Of a DNA stretch of 64,000 nucleotides, positions 53,625 to 63,850 are shown in pieces. Source of the stretch: Emiliania huxleyi CCMP1516 (Eukaryota > Haptophyta > Isochrysidales > Noelaerhabdaceae). A program made the position numbers and the translations under genes. Where the stretch lies: NCBI RefSeq assembly GCF_000372725.1, contig NW_005196310.1:318091-382090 (forward strand), read 5' to 3'. Position 1 is the stretch's first letter, and every line of letters starts with the position of its first letter. The notes under the pieces are model-generated. The model was given only the letters and a program-made list of their open reading frames with translations. It was not told the DNA's origin and did not search any database.

Positions 53625-55333
53625 TCAAACACTCTTCGCCAGGGCGTCGATCGCATCGAGAGTCCCGAAGACGGCGCCGACCGACGCAAAGGCGACGATG
53701 AGGCCGTTCCACGCAACCTCGAGCGGGTGCATGCCCCGCACGCCGCGCAGCTTGAGGTAGAAGGCGGAGGGGAGGAGGAAGACCGTGAAAGTGGAGGTGC
53801 AGGAGGAGACGAGGTCGAGGAGCGGCCCAAACCTGTGCGGCACGCGTACATACAGGTGTGATTGCCACGCGTAGCGACAGTCCGGACGCCGGGGAGAGCG
53901 CGCCCACCGCTCGGGCGTGCGCACGAGCAGCGCGACGGCCGCGGTGAAGGCGACAAAGGCCGAGCGGACGCCGATGCGCCAGAGGAGCGGCGCGGCTCTG
54001 CTCTCCACGCGCAGGAGGCCCTCGAGCGCCGCCTCAGGGGTGATGGCGAGGAGGGGGTACGACAACACCAGGTGCGCGGTGATGGCGGCCGTGACGATGC
54101 GCACGGCGGGCGAGCCGGCGAGCGGCGGCGTGTCCATGACCGGCGAGCGGACAGCGTCGCCGTAGCGCGCGTAGCAGACGGCTGAGATGGGGAGGTAGAA
54201 GAGCAGAGTCCCTGCCATCGAGGCGACCACGGTGCGCGGGTAGAGGCGCGGGCTGCGCATCGAGGCGCGGACGGAGGGGAGGACGGGGTGGACGCCGTAC
54301 GCGAATCCGAAGGAGGCGAAGGCAGAGCCGAAGGCGAATGCGTCGCTCGCGACGAGGGCAGTGCGCGGGGGCGAGGCGGGCGGTCGCTCGAGCGAGGCGG
54401 CGACCACGGTGCAGAGGAGGGCGACGTTGACGGCGATGTTGAAGTACGAGAGGAGGGCGACCTCGCCGAGCGTCTTGAGGAAGACGTGCAGCCACACGAG
54501 CGCTGCGACCAGCGCCACGGAGGCGGCCATGCTCAGCGAGTCCGCCGCGAGGGAGTGGATGTTGAGCGCCGCGAGGAGGTGGTACACGATCGCCACCCCG
54601 ACCAGCGTGATGTGCACCTGCGAGTTGACGAACCACCTGCCCGGCCTACCACACACACACACCGGACCTCTGCGCAGGGAGGACGCGGTGCAAGAGACTC
54701 CCTCCAACCTAGACTCCTAGAGGCACACCGGCCATACGCAGCCTCGCCGAGGTCGCCGTACGAGACGCTGCTCGCGCCGCGAGGAGGAGGAGTCGCGCGG
54801 CTCGCGAGGGAGGCGCGCATTCCGCCCGCACGCCGCTCCTCCTCCTCCACGAGCACGATGCAGCGGCCGAGGAGCGCGGCGGTGTAGGTCGCCATCGCAG
54901 CCATCAGCACGAGGAGCGGCACGCCGACCCACCCGGAGCGCGAGACTGCGTACGGGAGGTTGAGCAGGCCGGTGCCCACGACGATGCAGAGAATGTTGAA
55001 GCTGGCGCCGAGCGCTGAGGAGGTGCCCGTGCCCGCCTCGCCCGCCGCGGAGGCCGCCTCGTCCTCACGCTCGCCCGCGCCGGCTGATGGCGTGGCGCCC
55101 GAGCGTGCCCATGCCGACACAAGCCGGGCCGCCCTCGAGCCCCAGCGTCGGCCGGAGGGAAAGGTCTGGGGTTCGCCTTCCCGTGCTTCGCCGGCGGCCT
55201 CGTCGGCAGCCTGACACTGCGGCGTGGCGGGACCGCTCTGCGCTCCGCCCGGAGAGTTGAGGACGAGAGGCGCGGTGAATGCGCGGCGCGAACACGTGGC
55301 GGGCTCGGCACTGATTCTCCGCATCAAGCGCAT
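53625..55333 (-). CDS. Amino acid/auxin permease (AAAP) family transporter
   Basis: Two exons (55333-54729 and 54645-53625, GT-AG intron) give 541 aa. A long N-terminal cytosolic part of about 100 residues precedes the first membrane segment (SFNILCIVVGTGLLNLPYA), the classic AAAP opening. About ten more hydrophobic segments follow (for example VHITLVGVAIVYHLL, FGFAYGVHPVLPSV, GTLLFYLPISAVCYARYG, LSYPLLAITPEAAL, FGPLLDLVSSCTSTFTVFLL). The junction restores GEAAYGRPGRW. These carriers move amino acids with H+ or Na+ at plasma, vacuolar or vesicle membranes. A stretch of 90 bases inside exon 2 (about 53830-53920, translation RTPERWARSP...) interrupts a helix and could be an unspliced GC-AG intron. 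It is divergent with the TAF2 gene, 153 bp apart. Confidence 0.85.
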
Positions 55334-55486
55334 TCGCTATCCGCTCTCAGATGGACCAGGCAGGAAGCAGTGGGTGGGAACAGATGAGCTGAGGTGGCTA
55401 GCTTGCGTCGAGGAGGCGCCGTATGGTACACATAAAATTGCAAAGGAGTCAGAGAAAGCAAGTCGTGAAAAAGAAAACAGTGCGAC

Positions 55487-56540
55487 ATGCCGGCACAGCT
55501 GCTCCAGCTCCACTGCAAGGCCTTCCTCGAGCTCGACCTGTGGCGCGAGCGGCTGCGCGGCCGCGTGCTCATCACGCTGCGCGCGCCGCTGCCGCCGGAG
55601 CTCTGCCTCAACCTCGGCAGCAGCGCGTCAATCGAGGCCGCTCGGCTGACGCCGCACGGAGGCCGCACTGTCACCCTGAGCCCAGAGTCGCTGCCGGTGC
55701 GTGCGCTGGTGGACGAGGTGGTGCCGCAGCGCTGGAGTGCGACGCGCGACGCCGGGTCGTTCGAGCGCTGCCACGGCGCCGCGCTGCACGCATCGGGCGA
55801 TGGCGACGTGCGGCTTCGGCTGCCCGCGGAGCTCGCCGAGGCCGCGGGCGGCGAGGAGGCGGCGGAGGGCGGCGCCGTGCTCGACATCGAATACACAGTC
55901 GACGAACTCAGTGGCGCCATCCACTTTGCTCGGCGCGTGCGCGGAGGCGCCGCCGCCTACGCCCACACTGTGCCGCAAGCGGGCGCCGTCCGGCGCTGGC
56001 TGCCTTGCGCCGACGTGGCGACGGCGCGCTGCTCGTATGAGCTCCACCTGGCACTCGCCGAGCCGCCCGAGGGTGCCTGCCCCTCGCCAGACGCGCGCCC
56101 GCGAGTGGTGGCCTTTGGGAGCGGCACTCGCGTCGGGCCTCCGCCCTCGTGGCCGCCAGAGTGGTTTGGCGGCGGCTCCTCGTCGTCCTCCTCCTCCGCC
56201 GCCGCCGCCGTCGCGCCGTGGGCGCACTGGAGCTGGTCACTGGAGCGGCAGGCGCTCGCGAGCGAGGTGGGCTTCCTCGTGGGCCACGAGGCGGCGCTGC
56301 AGAGCTGCAGCCACCCGACGGAGGCCGGAGTGACGCTGGCGCTCGGCAGCCTGCCCGCCGCTCGCGAGGCGGCCGCCCTCGGGCCGGAGGCGCTGGCGGG
56401 GCGGGTGCGGGGTCGGTGGCCGCACCTGCTCTACCTCTCCCGCAGCCTGCCGACCATGCTCGCAGAGCTGAGGGCCTTCCTCTTGCCGCCGCCGCCCGCA
56501 GACCTCGCGGCTGCGCGAGAGGAGCCGGCCGCCGCCTCGG
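55487..56540 (+). CDS. TAF2: TAF2-like subunit of TFIID (N-terminal aminopeptidase-like domain)
   Basis: Starting MPAQLLQLHCKAFLELDLW, the frame carries VRLRLPAELAEA, LDIEYTVDELSGAIHF, GAVRRWLPCADVATARCSYELHL and, later, PHLLYLSRSLPTMLAELRAFL. The order matches the catalytically dead M1-peptidase-like part of TAF2 (GGLHFvv, RfWFPCvDs, CTWkLEFTV, LLPLLkh...LhEV). In the nucleus TAF2 helps TFIID contact the initiator. No HExxH zinc motif has been reached, as in TAF2. The frame stays open to 56887, but similarity fades after about 56520. The full TAF2 would be about 1000 residues longer, so the gene is truncated, or its rest is spliced from elsewhere, or it is replaced by the unknown sequence that follows. 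Confidence 0.6.
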
Positions 56541-57603
56541 CTGCGCAGGCACTTGCAAATGGGGCGCTGCCCGCGCTGCTGCGCCGAAAGTGTACCCGCG
56601 TCGTCCAGTTCTTCTCTGGCCCGCAACCGTACGCGACGCTCGCCGAGTCGGGCGGTGCGCTGCGGACGCCTGTCGGCGGCTTGGAGGCCCGGTACACCAA
56701 CTCGCTGATGGTGGGTCGATGCATGGTCAGGCGCGCTGTGGAAGCCCGTCGACTCGCACATCTCCTCCTTGTTTGGCATCCGCAAGGACGAGCGGCGGAT
56801 GGGCGGCTACGCCTACTCGCAGAACAAGCTCTTCGAGGCGCGAGATGCAACCGGGATGCAGCCGAGATGCATCCGAGATGCAGCTGAGATGCAGCCGGGA
56901 TAAGCCGAGATGTAGCCGAGATGCAGCCGAGATGCAGCCGGGATAAGCCGAGATGTAGCTCTTCGAGGCGCCCGCCGTCCGCGAGGAGAGAGCGGCGGGC
57001 GCCCCTTCCGCGAGCGCGTCTCTCGGGCCGTAGGTGTCCGCTTTCCGCGAGATGTAAATAAATAAATAAATAAATAAATAAGTAGGTGTCCGCCTTCCGC
57101 GAGATGTAATTAATATATAATATTAGGTGTCCGCTTTCCGCGAGATGGTCGCGCAGTTCGACAGCTGCCGCGCCGCCGGCCGGCCTCTCATCGCCGAGCT
57201 GCGCGGGATCAAGGCGCCTTCGAGACCGACCCTCCGCCGCCGAGCCAGCCCCCGGCGGTGACGGGCTGGTCAGCAACCCCCTAGGTGCTCGAAAACGACT
57301 TTTACGGCGTCGAGGCGTACGGGCCGATCGACTTGGTCGTGCACTACATGGACGCGCCGAAGCGCTTCACCGAGACGGTGCCCGCGTGCTCGTCACACCT
57401 CTGCGTGTGTGATGGGCGCCTCTCACGCTCCCAGCCGTGAATAGGTGCCCGACGACGTGCTCGCGCTGGGGGGCGAGACATTCCCGATGCTCGCGTCGGG
57501 AGGCGGCTACACGTGCGCCCAGGCCAACCTGGTCGCAGACATGGTGGCGTGGTCTGTCCTCTCCGAGGCGGACAAGTTCCGGTTTGACGAGACGCGCACC
57601 TAG
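56541..57603 (+). CDS. Exons of an unknown protein (possibly continuous with TAF2 frame)
   Basis: Coding-like pieces follow one another. The frame from 56560 reads RVVQFFSGPQPYATLAE to RYTNSLM, shifts by one base near 56713, then continues LWKPVDSHISSLFGIRKDER ... SQNKLFE to 56841. Exons about 57125-57213 (MVAQFDSCRAAGRPLIAELR), 57285-57377 (VLENDFYGVEAYGPIDLVV) and 57445-57603 (DDVLALGGETFPML ... DKFRFDETRT) have clean borders (GC-AG for the first intron, GT-AG for the next) and matching phases. Between 56842 and 57125 lie tandem 'gagatgcagcc' units and duplicated exon edges. I do not recognise the protein. The frame break and duplications suggest damage or assembly trouble. Confidence 0.5.
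56842..57150 (+). repeat. Tandem repeats and triplicated splice-acceptor segment
   Basis: 'gatgcagccgagatgcag' units fill 56848-56945, flanked on both sides by 'ctcttcgaggcgc'. Then 'taggtgtccgctttccgcgag' occurs three times (about 57030, 57084 with one change, 57123), separated by (aaat)n and an AT-rich spacer. Only the last copy leads into the open exon. Confidence 0.85.
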
Positions 57604-57737
57604 GCACGCCGGCGGGCTCCGGGGATTGTAGATCTTCGCCAACGTCTACGGGATAGCTAGCTGATCTGCGAGCCTAGGACTTAGAGCCACGTACTACGTC
57701 TACAGTGGGTTGCGGGTATTAAGAAACCCGCTTACCA

Positions 57738-58665
57738 TTAAGAAACCACGCCGAGCGATTGCGCTCGAGCCCAGGTGCCAGGCCCCAGGCGTGGAGGCAC
57801 ACAGCGCGCGCTCGCCCGCTCAGCCACACACGAGAACGCGCGAAACCGCTCAATGCGCGCCTCTTGCCACTCTCGAATCCGCCCGCGCAGCGCGTGGTTT
57901 GGGAAGGTGTGCGTGTGCTGGAGCGCCTCGCCCGTCATCGGGGGCTCGTCGACTTGGTCGCGAGCCAGCGCTCGATCTGCTTCCGCTCGTAGGAATGGCC
58001 GTCCGCCGCCATCACCGGGTCGCTCATCACCTCGGTCGTGATGGGGCAGATGAAGTCGGCCGGCGGCGCATCCGGCTCGGGCGGCTGCTCCTCCGCCACC
58101 CGCCTCTCCTCCTCCAGCCTCGCGCTCTCCTGAAGCGCCGTCGCCAGCTCCGCCTCCTCTGCTGCCGCCACCGCCTCCCCCTCCGCCGCCGCAAGCGCCT
58201 CCGCCTCCTCGCCTTCCGGCTCCTGCGACGGCCCGCCGCCGCTCCCCCCGCCCTTGCCCTTCTTCTTCTTCTTCTTCTTTTTGGCCTTGCGCTCCTTGGC
58301 GCGCTGCTCCGCCTCCTTCTCCGCCTCCTCATCCGCCAGAAGCGCTTCCGCGTGCCGATCCGCCTCCGCAGCCGCCTCCGCCATCTCGGCCTCTCTTGCC
58401 GCCGCCTCCGCCGCCCTAGCTTGGGCGCGCATGCTCGCGGGCGAGAGGCGGACGACGGTGGTCGTGGGTTCGAAGGCCTTGTCACCGATCTCGGCGGTGG
58501 TTGGCACGGTGACGTTGGTGAGGGAGGAGCAGCGGTGGAAGGCGCCATCTTCGATGGAGAGGAGGCCGGCGGGGAGGGTGACGGAGGTGAGGGAGTCGCA
58601 GCAGGAGAATGCGCTGCTGCCGATGCAGGTGAGGCTCTGGACACCACGCCCAAACACAGACACTT
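57738..58665 (-). pseudogene. LRR/U-box E3 ligase, 5'-truncated, frame-broken
   Basis: On the minus strand about 2.5 BspA-type leucine-rich repeats ([37 protein letters not shown]) lead into an Ala/Glu stretch, a lysine run ([13 protein letters not shown]), GPSQE and a U-box ([28 protein letters not shown]). The linker and U-box are clearly the same module as in the ankyrin/U-box gene at 24113-27623. Two extra C in a C5 run near 57936 break the U-box frame; the rest ([24 protein letters not shown]) continues in another frame. The LRR array stops abruptly at about 58665, where the proline-rich element begins. Confidence 0.7.
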
Positions 58666-58667
58666 GC

Positions 58668-59530
58668 TTAGTCCTCGGTCCCGGGGCTCCACCTTCGGTC
58701 CTCCCGGGGCTCCGGTTCTCCCCGATTCGCTCTCTTGCTCGCTTGCCGAGCGTCATACGACGGCCGGTGTGGTCGTTTCCCTCGTTGTTGGTGTCGCTTC
58801 CTCCGCTGCCGCCTTTCGTCTTCGCCAGCCTCTCCCAGCTCCACCGGTTCTGAGAGTGTCGACGGCCCGGTCGAGGTCACCCCGGGCGAGAACGGTGGCA
58901 TTGGGTCGCGCCCAGTTCCATCCCCGGGGGGTCGAGCCCGCTCTCCCTGGTTGTCTCGCGCCCGCACCCGCGGCCTCTCTATCGTCCTCGGCTCGCCCCC
59001 CCCCTCCGCCGGCTCCTCTCCAGGCTCGGGGGGGCGTGGCCCTCCCTGTGGAAGGTCGTGATGGTCCGGTTGCCACTGCGACTGGCCTTCCCCTGGTGAG
59101 CCCGTACGTCCCGACTCCACTCTCAGAGGCCGCGTCAGCTCATCTCTCGCCTCCTCCGACAAGTGACCCCAAGCCTCCCCCGGGGCCCTCCGGCCACGGC
59201 CCTCCGGCTCGCCGGTGGGCCCACTATCGTACCGCGGTAACTCCCCTCCCCCATCTCCTCCGCCCGGATACACCAGCCTCCGGCGGGGCGGTCCCGGACC
59301 CCCCAGGTTATTCCGAGCGGGTCCATACGGCGGCGGCCCCGCCGGCGGCGGGGGTGGAGGCGGTGGCAGGGGCGGCGGGTACGGTGGCGGCCCTCGCGGC
59401 CCAAACGTCTGGTGTGGAGCCGCTGGGGCGGCCCCACGACCCTGCAGCCGTTCCAGTGGCGGGGGTGGGAATGGCAGTGTGGGTGGCGGAAACGATGGCG
59501 GCACTGGCGGCCGCACCGCTTGGTGCAGAA
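58668..59530 (-). mobile_element. Proline-rich ORF element, copy 2 (open frame)
   Basis: This is an inverted homologue of 17790-18650 with an uninterrupted frame. It runs HQAVRPPVPPSFPPPTLPF, LERLQGRGAAPAAP, a Pro/Gly stretch, ELTRPLRVESGR, EEPAEGGGEPRTIERPR, DPMPPFSPG and a basic tail with [11 protein letters not shown]. The amino-acid pattern is kept between copies although many bases differ, which suggests it was translated in the source element. A gag-like retroelement product is the best guess, but there is no pol gene beside it. The frame also reads further upstream into the region before the sulfotransferase, without support. Confidence 0.6.
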
Positions 59531-59609
59531 CCTCAGGGGCGGCTCCTCGCGCGCGTTCATTTTCACATCCAATGGGTTTGATCGAGTGGGTCCATGAACC
59601 ACGGTCGTC

Positions 59610-60743
59610 ATGCTTCTGCTGCTGCTGACCTGTCTCCCTGCAGCAAGTCTGCACACAGACAGAGCGGCAGCAACGCTCGTGCACTGGCGGGCGATCGTTG
59701 AGCATGCATATGACACCGTCTACCGTCCGCTGAGGGCGGAGTGCACAGCGAACATGAGCGCGGAGGCTTGCCTCATAGCGATGCATGACACGTCAGCGGA
59801 TGGTTTGTACCCATGGTGGGTGCGCACGATGCTCCGCGACGCGCTCAAACCCGCCACGGGACTCCATGGCGCCTGGCACTCGCTTGGAACAATCCGCCCA
59901 GCCCCGACAGCACTGTGCACGATCGAGAAGGTGTCCACGAGCCAGTGGCGCAAGTTTATGTGCTTGCTGCATGGCGGCAGTGATGGTATGGGCGGCGGGT
60001 GCTCTTCGGGCTGTGGCGGGTGCTCTCCGGTCCTGGAACATGAGTTGAGGAGGTCTAATTCGGTGCGGCCTGACCAGCTGCGCGCTCATGGCGGAGACCA
60101 GAGCTTCCGAGTGCTGCATGACCGCAAGGACTGGCTGACAGTCGTCTTCCTCCGCGACCCTGTAGAGCGATTCGTCAGCGGCTACCTCGACAAGTGCCGC
60201 CCCACCATAGCACGGGGGGAGCGGCACTGCGAGCCACTTGGCCTGTACATCAATGGCACGCACAGCGAGTTCATGCGCTTGCTGCCCCACGCCCGCATGC
60301 AGCTTGGCTCGTACGTGGATACATTCCCACTCACGTGGAACCTGCACTTCTTCCCGCAATCCCTGTACTGCGACGACCTCGGCAGGAACGCCCATAAATA
60401 CACGTTTCGTGGGGCGCTCAACGCTTCGCTCGCCGATCAAGTGGGTGCGCTGGGCAGGCTCATCGACGCACGCGCACTGGCCGCCACGCCTGGTTCCGCG
60501 CCAAAGCACGTAGGGCAGGGCGCGGCAGCTGCATCGTTTAAAACAGACAACGACAGCGGTGAGCACAAGACGGACGCCGCGGCGAGGCTGGCGGGGCTCG
60601 TGGCGACAGAGAGCGCGGCACGGCGACTCCTCGAGTACTATGCGATAGACTACGTTGAGCTCGGCCTCGAGCTCCCAAGCTTCCTGGTCAAGCTACCGCT
60701 GCCCGCGCTAAGCCGGTCAGAACGGCGCCTGCTTCGTTTATAG
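59610..60743 (+). CDS. Carbohydrate sulfotransferase-like protein, secreted/Golgi
   Basis: This is a single-exon protein of 377 aa with an N-terminal signal peptide or anchor (MLLLLLTCLPAASLH). A 5'-phosphosulfate-binding-like stretch (CTIEKVSTSQWRKFM) lies at about residues 103-118, and the 3'-phosphate motif (VVFLRDPVERFVSGYLDKC) at about 177-196, with the diagnostic Arg, Ser and Tyr. SLYCDDLG and the C-terminal LLEYYAIDYVELGLE also fit the Sulfotransfer_2 group. It would move sulfate from PAPS to sugars in the Golgi lumen. Haptophytes coat cells and coccoliths with sulfated polysaccharide, so a role there is plausible but inferred. The start is the first Met, which begins the signal peptide. 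Confidence 0.85.
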   Translation: MLLLLLTCLPAASLHTDRAAATLVHWRAIVEHAYDTVYRPLRAECTANMSAEACLIAMHDTSADGLYPWWVRTMLRDALKPATGLHGAWHSLGTIRPAPTALCTIEKVSTSQWRKFMCLLHGGSDGMGGGCSSGCGGCSPVLEHELRRSNSVRPDQLRAHGGDQSFRVLHDRKDWLTVVFLRDPVERFVSGYLDKCRPTIARGERHCEPLGLYINGTHSEFMRLLPHARMQLGSYVDTFPLTWNLHFFPQSLYCDDLGRNAHKYTFRGALNASLADQVGALGRLIDARALAATPGSAPKHVGQGAAAASFKTDNDSGEHKTDAAARLAGLVATESAARRLLEYYAIDYVELGLELPSFLVKLPLPALSRSERRLLRL

Positions 60744-61263
60744 CACAGCGCTGGCTTCTCGTGCGCGCCTATATGCTATAATGCTTTTTCGGCCAGTGCG
60801 CGCCTCCCGTGCCCAGTGTCGTGCGAGGGAGCTTTGGGAGAGAGAGAGATTTTTAGCAATACCAAGTGCAGATGTGCAGTCGGTAACCGCACGCCCAGGA
60901 CCGGGGAGCTCGTGTTGCAAAATTCTTTTTCGCACCTGTGTCGATAAATAAATAAATAAAACCACACACGGGGTGGGAGAAGGACAGGGTCCCCTGTGTC
61001 GAGCCTGTTCCCCGCATGGAATTTTTTTAATTCTTTAGCACGCGCCAGTTCGCACCTGTGTCGAGCCTGTCTGCTAGCACAGAGTTCTTTTGTTTACGCC
61101 GGCTCTTGTGGCGAGGACGATGGCTTCTAAGGAAGCCGTCGTCTGCGCCTTGTCTGTCGTGTGAATCGTGCGTGTGCGAGAGCCTTTTGTTGTGAAATTC
61201 TTTTGTTTAAATTCTTTATCGGCTTCTGCAGCAACACGACGCTCACCTTCTTCCTTCGCGCCA
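60744..61263. repeat. Intergenic with inverted repeat D and an ATAAATAA stretch
   Basis: Positions 60862-60912 are an inverted, partial copy of repeat D. The AT-rich 'ataaataaataaataaaac' followed by 'ggggtgggagaaggacaggg' near 60945-60990 resembles the junction at 32730-32780 and 33199. The word 'cacctgtgtcgagcctgt' occurs twice (60985, 61050). Confidence 0.65.
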
Positions 61264-62165
61264 TGCCGCCGTCGGTCACCCTCCCGGCCGCTGAGAGGCA
61301 CGACGAGCTGATCGACGCGGCGCTATACAAGCTCGTCGGCGGGGCGCGGGTCGGCGCCGCCGGCACGCGCTGGGAGCGCGCGTGCAAGCAGGCGCGCCTT
61401 CCCGTCAAGATGGGCGGCATGGGCCTCACTAGCGCCGTCGACATCCGCGAGCCGGCGTGGATTGGCACGTGGGCGCTCGTCGCCGGGCCCATGCGCCACC
61501 TGCATGCTCCTTTCCGCGACCTCGACGTGAGCAAGGCGCCGGGCTCCGATTTCGACGAGCTGCGGGCGGCGCATGACAGGCTCAAGAAGGAGCACGGCGA
61601 GATCGCGGCGACGTGGAAGGAGTGGGACGACAAGACGAAGGCGGAGTACTTTGACCTGGTTGGCGGTACGACAGGCAGGCCCCCGGACGTCGAGGTGGAG
61701 CCGTGGGACGGCCCGACGAGGGCGAGAAGCTGCGCGCCTCCGCGCGGCCGCCGGAGCCGGCTACGAGGGTGGCGCTCTCGCGCCCGGCCGCATACTCTCG
61801 TCCCGGCCGAGCAGCTGCTGCCCTCGCCGAGTTCACGTCCAAGCACGAGTTCCTACACCAGGCGCAGCGGCGCTTCACGACGGTGGTCCACAACAGGAAC
61901 TGGCGCGACCTCGCCGAGGAGCTCGCCAAGGAGGGCTCCGCGGGATCGCGGTCTGCTCCTCGCGGCAAGAAGGGCAAGGCGCGTGCCGAGGGCAGGGAAC
62001 GGGGTGATGCTCTGATAAACCCTCCGGATCTTCGACAAAGGTCGGATATTTCTTTTTTCAAAGTGCAAGGTGTGAATAAGAGGTTTATGATAGGGCTACT
62101 ACGACGAACTATGCGGCAATCGACTGGGCGCCTGGCGCCCGACCACCCCCGCGCAAAGACCTCGT
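61264..62165 (+). mobile_element. Retroelement relic (post-reverse-transcriptase segment)
   Basis: The frame from 61264 contains QARLPVKMGGMGLTSAVD followed by EPAWIGTWALV. A 'LPvrlGGlGLrsa' motif followed by 'a.lgSwa' is typical of the segment that follows reverse transcriptase in non-LTR and related retroelements. No RT motif (YxDD) is visible upstream, so only the tail is present. After about 61730 the sense continues in another frame (FTTVVHNRNWRDLAEELA), showing decay. A further coding-like stretch at 62255-62480 (EAETLIIVNHMVRLAGLRF) may be part of it. Confidence 0.5.
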
Positions 62166-62740
62166 AGTAGCCCTCCCCGTAACCGACTTGGCCGGAGACG
62201 TGTCCTTCCAGGCCGCTGTCGCCGCGCAGAGATCGGCGCGAGCAGTCGCTCGAGGTGCTCTACTGGCTGGCGGTGCTCAAGGGGAAGGCGCACACGCTGG
62301 CCGAGGACACGGTCGTCAACACACCGACACCATCCCCGCGGGCTATCTCGTGGTCAAGGCGCAGTGGCTTCAGGCTCGAGCAACGCGAGTGCGAGGGCAA
62401 GCTTCGCTCCTACACGCTGCTCGAGGCCGAGACGCTCATCATCGTGAATCACATGGTGCGGCTGGCGGGCTTGCGCTTCTCGCCCGGGCGGCCCTGCGGA
62501 CCGCCAGCTGAGGAGCGCGCGCGAGAAGCTCTATATTGGCCTACAGAGTACAGACGCATTACTCGCTCGAGGGCGTGCTGCAGTGAAGACTTATTTTGGA
62601 GGCGTCGATTTGTGCAAAAATGTGTGTTAGAGTGCGCTAGATGGCAAAATTTTCTTCGCCTCCGGCGGGGCCGCTCGCCGCGGGGCTAGAGAGTGACTTT
62701 TGTCGATGTCGGCTAGAAGTGCTGCACGTTTTTCAGAATT
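62166..62740. other. Region with one unexplained coding-like patch
   Basis: A plus-strand frame at 62255-62689 contains YTLLEAETLIIVNHMVRLAG, which looks translated, but its flanks drift between frames. It probably belongs to the decayed retroelement. No repeat family of this window occurs here. Confidence 0.35.
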
Positions 62741-63850
62741 TCACCCAACGGGCGAGGCACGCGGCCTGCGCGCGTACGGCCGCTCGTAAGCGCCTCCATC
62801 CGGCGTCGTTTTGCGGACAACGATGCTACCGCCGACAATTCCCCTGGCGCCCGACGAGGCACTCACGAGCATCTCGAGACCCTTGATCTCGTGCAGAGCA
62901 TTTTCAAGCCCGCCGCCTTGGCGCGCGTGACGGCTCGTCGCCTCAAGCACGTCGTCGACGAGCGCGCCGCCGCCGGCCTGCCCGCTTCCGAGCAGACGGC
63001 CGACAGCCTTATCGTCCATCGAAGCCGCAAGGCCAAGCGCACTCAGGTTGCAAAGGTGCGATGAGGCGCCGCAAACATCGATGGCGTGCGTGGTGGTGAC
63101 AGGCGGAGGCTCAGTTTCTTCCTCTTGGAGAAAGCAACGAAGGCCGGCGCCGTCCTCATCGAGTAGGTCAGGAGGAAGGGCATCCGTGTCGCAGCCGACC
63201 ACGACGAGGCAGGGCCGACCGCCCTCCCGCCCACCGCGCCCGAGCCGCTGCAGAAAGGAGGCCCGCCCGCAAACCGCAAGGTCGGGAACGACGATGAGGT
63301 CGACGCCCTTGATGTTGACACCAGCCTCCGCCGCCGACGTGGCGAAGATGACGTGCAGCTGGTTGGCGTTGACCCAGCGGGAGAGCATCGATTCCCCGAC
63401 TCGGCGGTGCATCTTCGGACAGCTGCCGTTGTACGGCGTCGCAACCACCGTCGAGCCCGCCGCGGCCCAACCCGCCTTCTCCTTCCACTTGGGCGAGTTG
63501 ACCGTACTCACGAGCTTGCTCGACGCGCGCTTGCTGTCGCAAAAGACGAGAGCGCGCCGAATGGCCACGTTGTCGCCCAAAGACGCCAGCACACTCCGGT
63601 GGAGGAGCTTGAGGATGTGCGACTCCTTGAGCGGGCCGTCGTGGAACAGGACGACGCGGTGCCGGCCGCCGGAGTCCGCGTCGTAAATATCGTCGATCAT
63701 CCCGTCGACCTTATTGGCCGCATCCGCCTCGACGCCCTGCGCCTCCTTGGCCTCGATCACTTCGATCGCGGCCCCGAGGGGCAAGCGCTCGCGTGCAAAA
63801 AGCCCGGGTTCGGGGATGGTGGCGCTCGCGAGGATCACCCGAAACTCGGA
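62741..63850 (-). CDS. SF2 (DEAD/DEAH-type) helicase, C-terminal part, gene runs off the window
   Basis: The minus-strand frame begins at the window side with FRVILASATIPEPG, which contains helicase motif III (SAT). It continues with RRALVFCDSKRASSKLV (motif IV), FATSAAEAGVNIKGVDLIVV (motif V) and LQRLGRGGREG (motif VI, QRxGRxGR). The P-loop and DExH box should lie upstream, beyond the right edge or behind an intron. Between 63860 and 63960 the coding strand is (GGC/GCG)-rich and would read as poly-Ala/Gly, either a linker or an intron. It unwinds RNA or DNA with ATP. The subfamily is unclear. The last ~60 residues (SSGARGIVGG ...) lack family motifs. Confidence 0.75.
   Translation of the reverse strand, partial: SEFRVILASATIPEPGLFARERLPLGAAIEVIEAKEAQGVEADAANKVDGMIDDIYDADSGGRHRVVLFHDGPLKESHILKLLHRSVLASLGDNVAIRRALVFCDSKRASSKLVSTVNSPKWKEKAGWAAAGSTVVATPYNGSCPKMHRRVGESMLSRWVNANQLHVIFATSAAEAGVNIKGVDLIVVPDLAVCGRASFLQRLGRGGREGGRPCLVVVGCDTDALPPDLLDEDGAGLRCFLQEEETEPPPVTTTHAIDVCGASSHLCNLSALGLAASMDDKAVGRLLGSGQAGGGALVDDVLEATSRHARQGGGLENALHEIKGLEMLVSASSGARGIVGGSIVVRKTTPDGGAYERPYARRPRASPVG

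Noticed and set aside
53620-53640. A 'ggttcaaac' B-box-like word
   Set aside because: It lies at the 3' end of the permease gene, has no matching A box or cloverleaf, and single B-box words are expected by chance.
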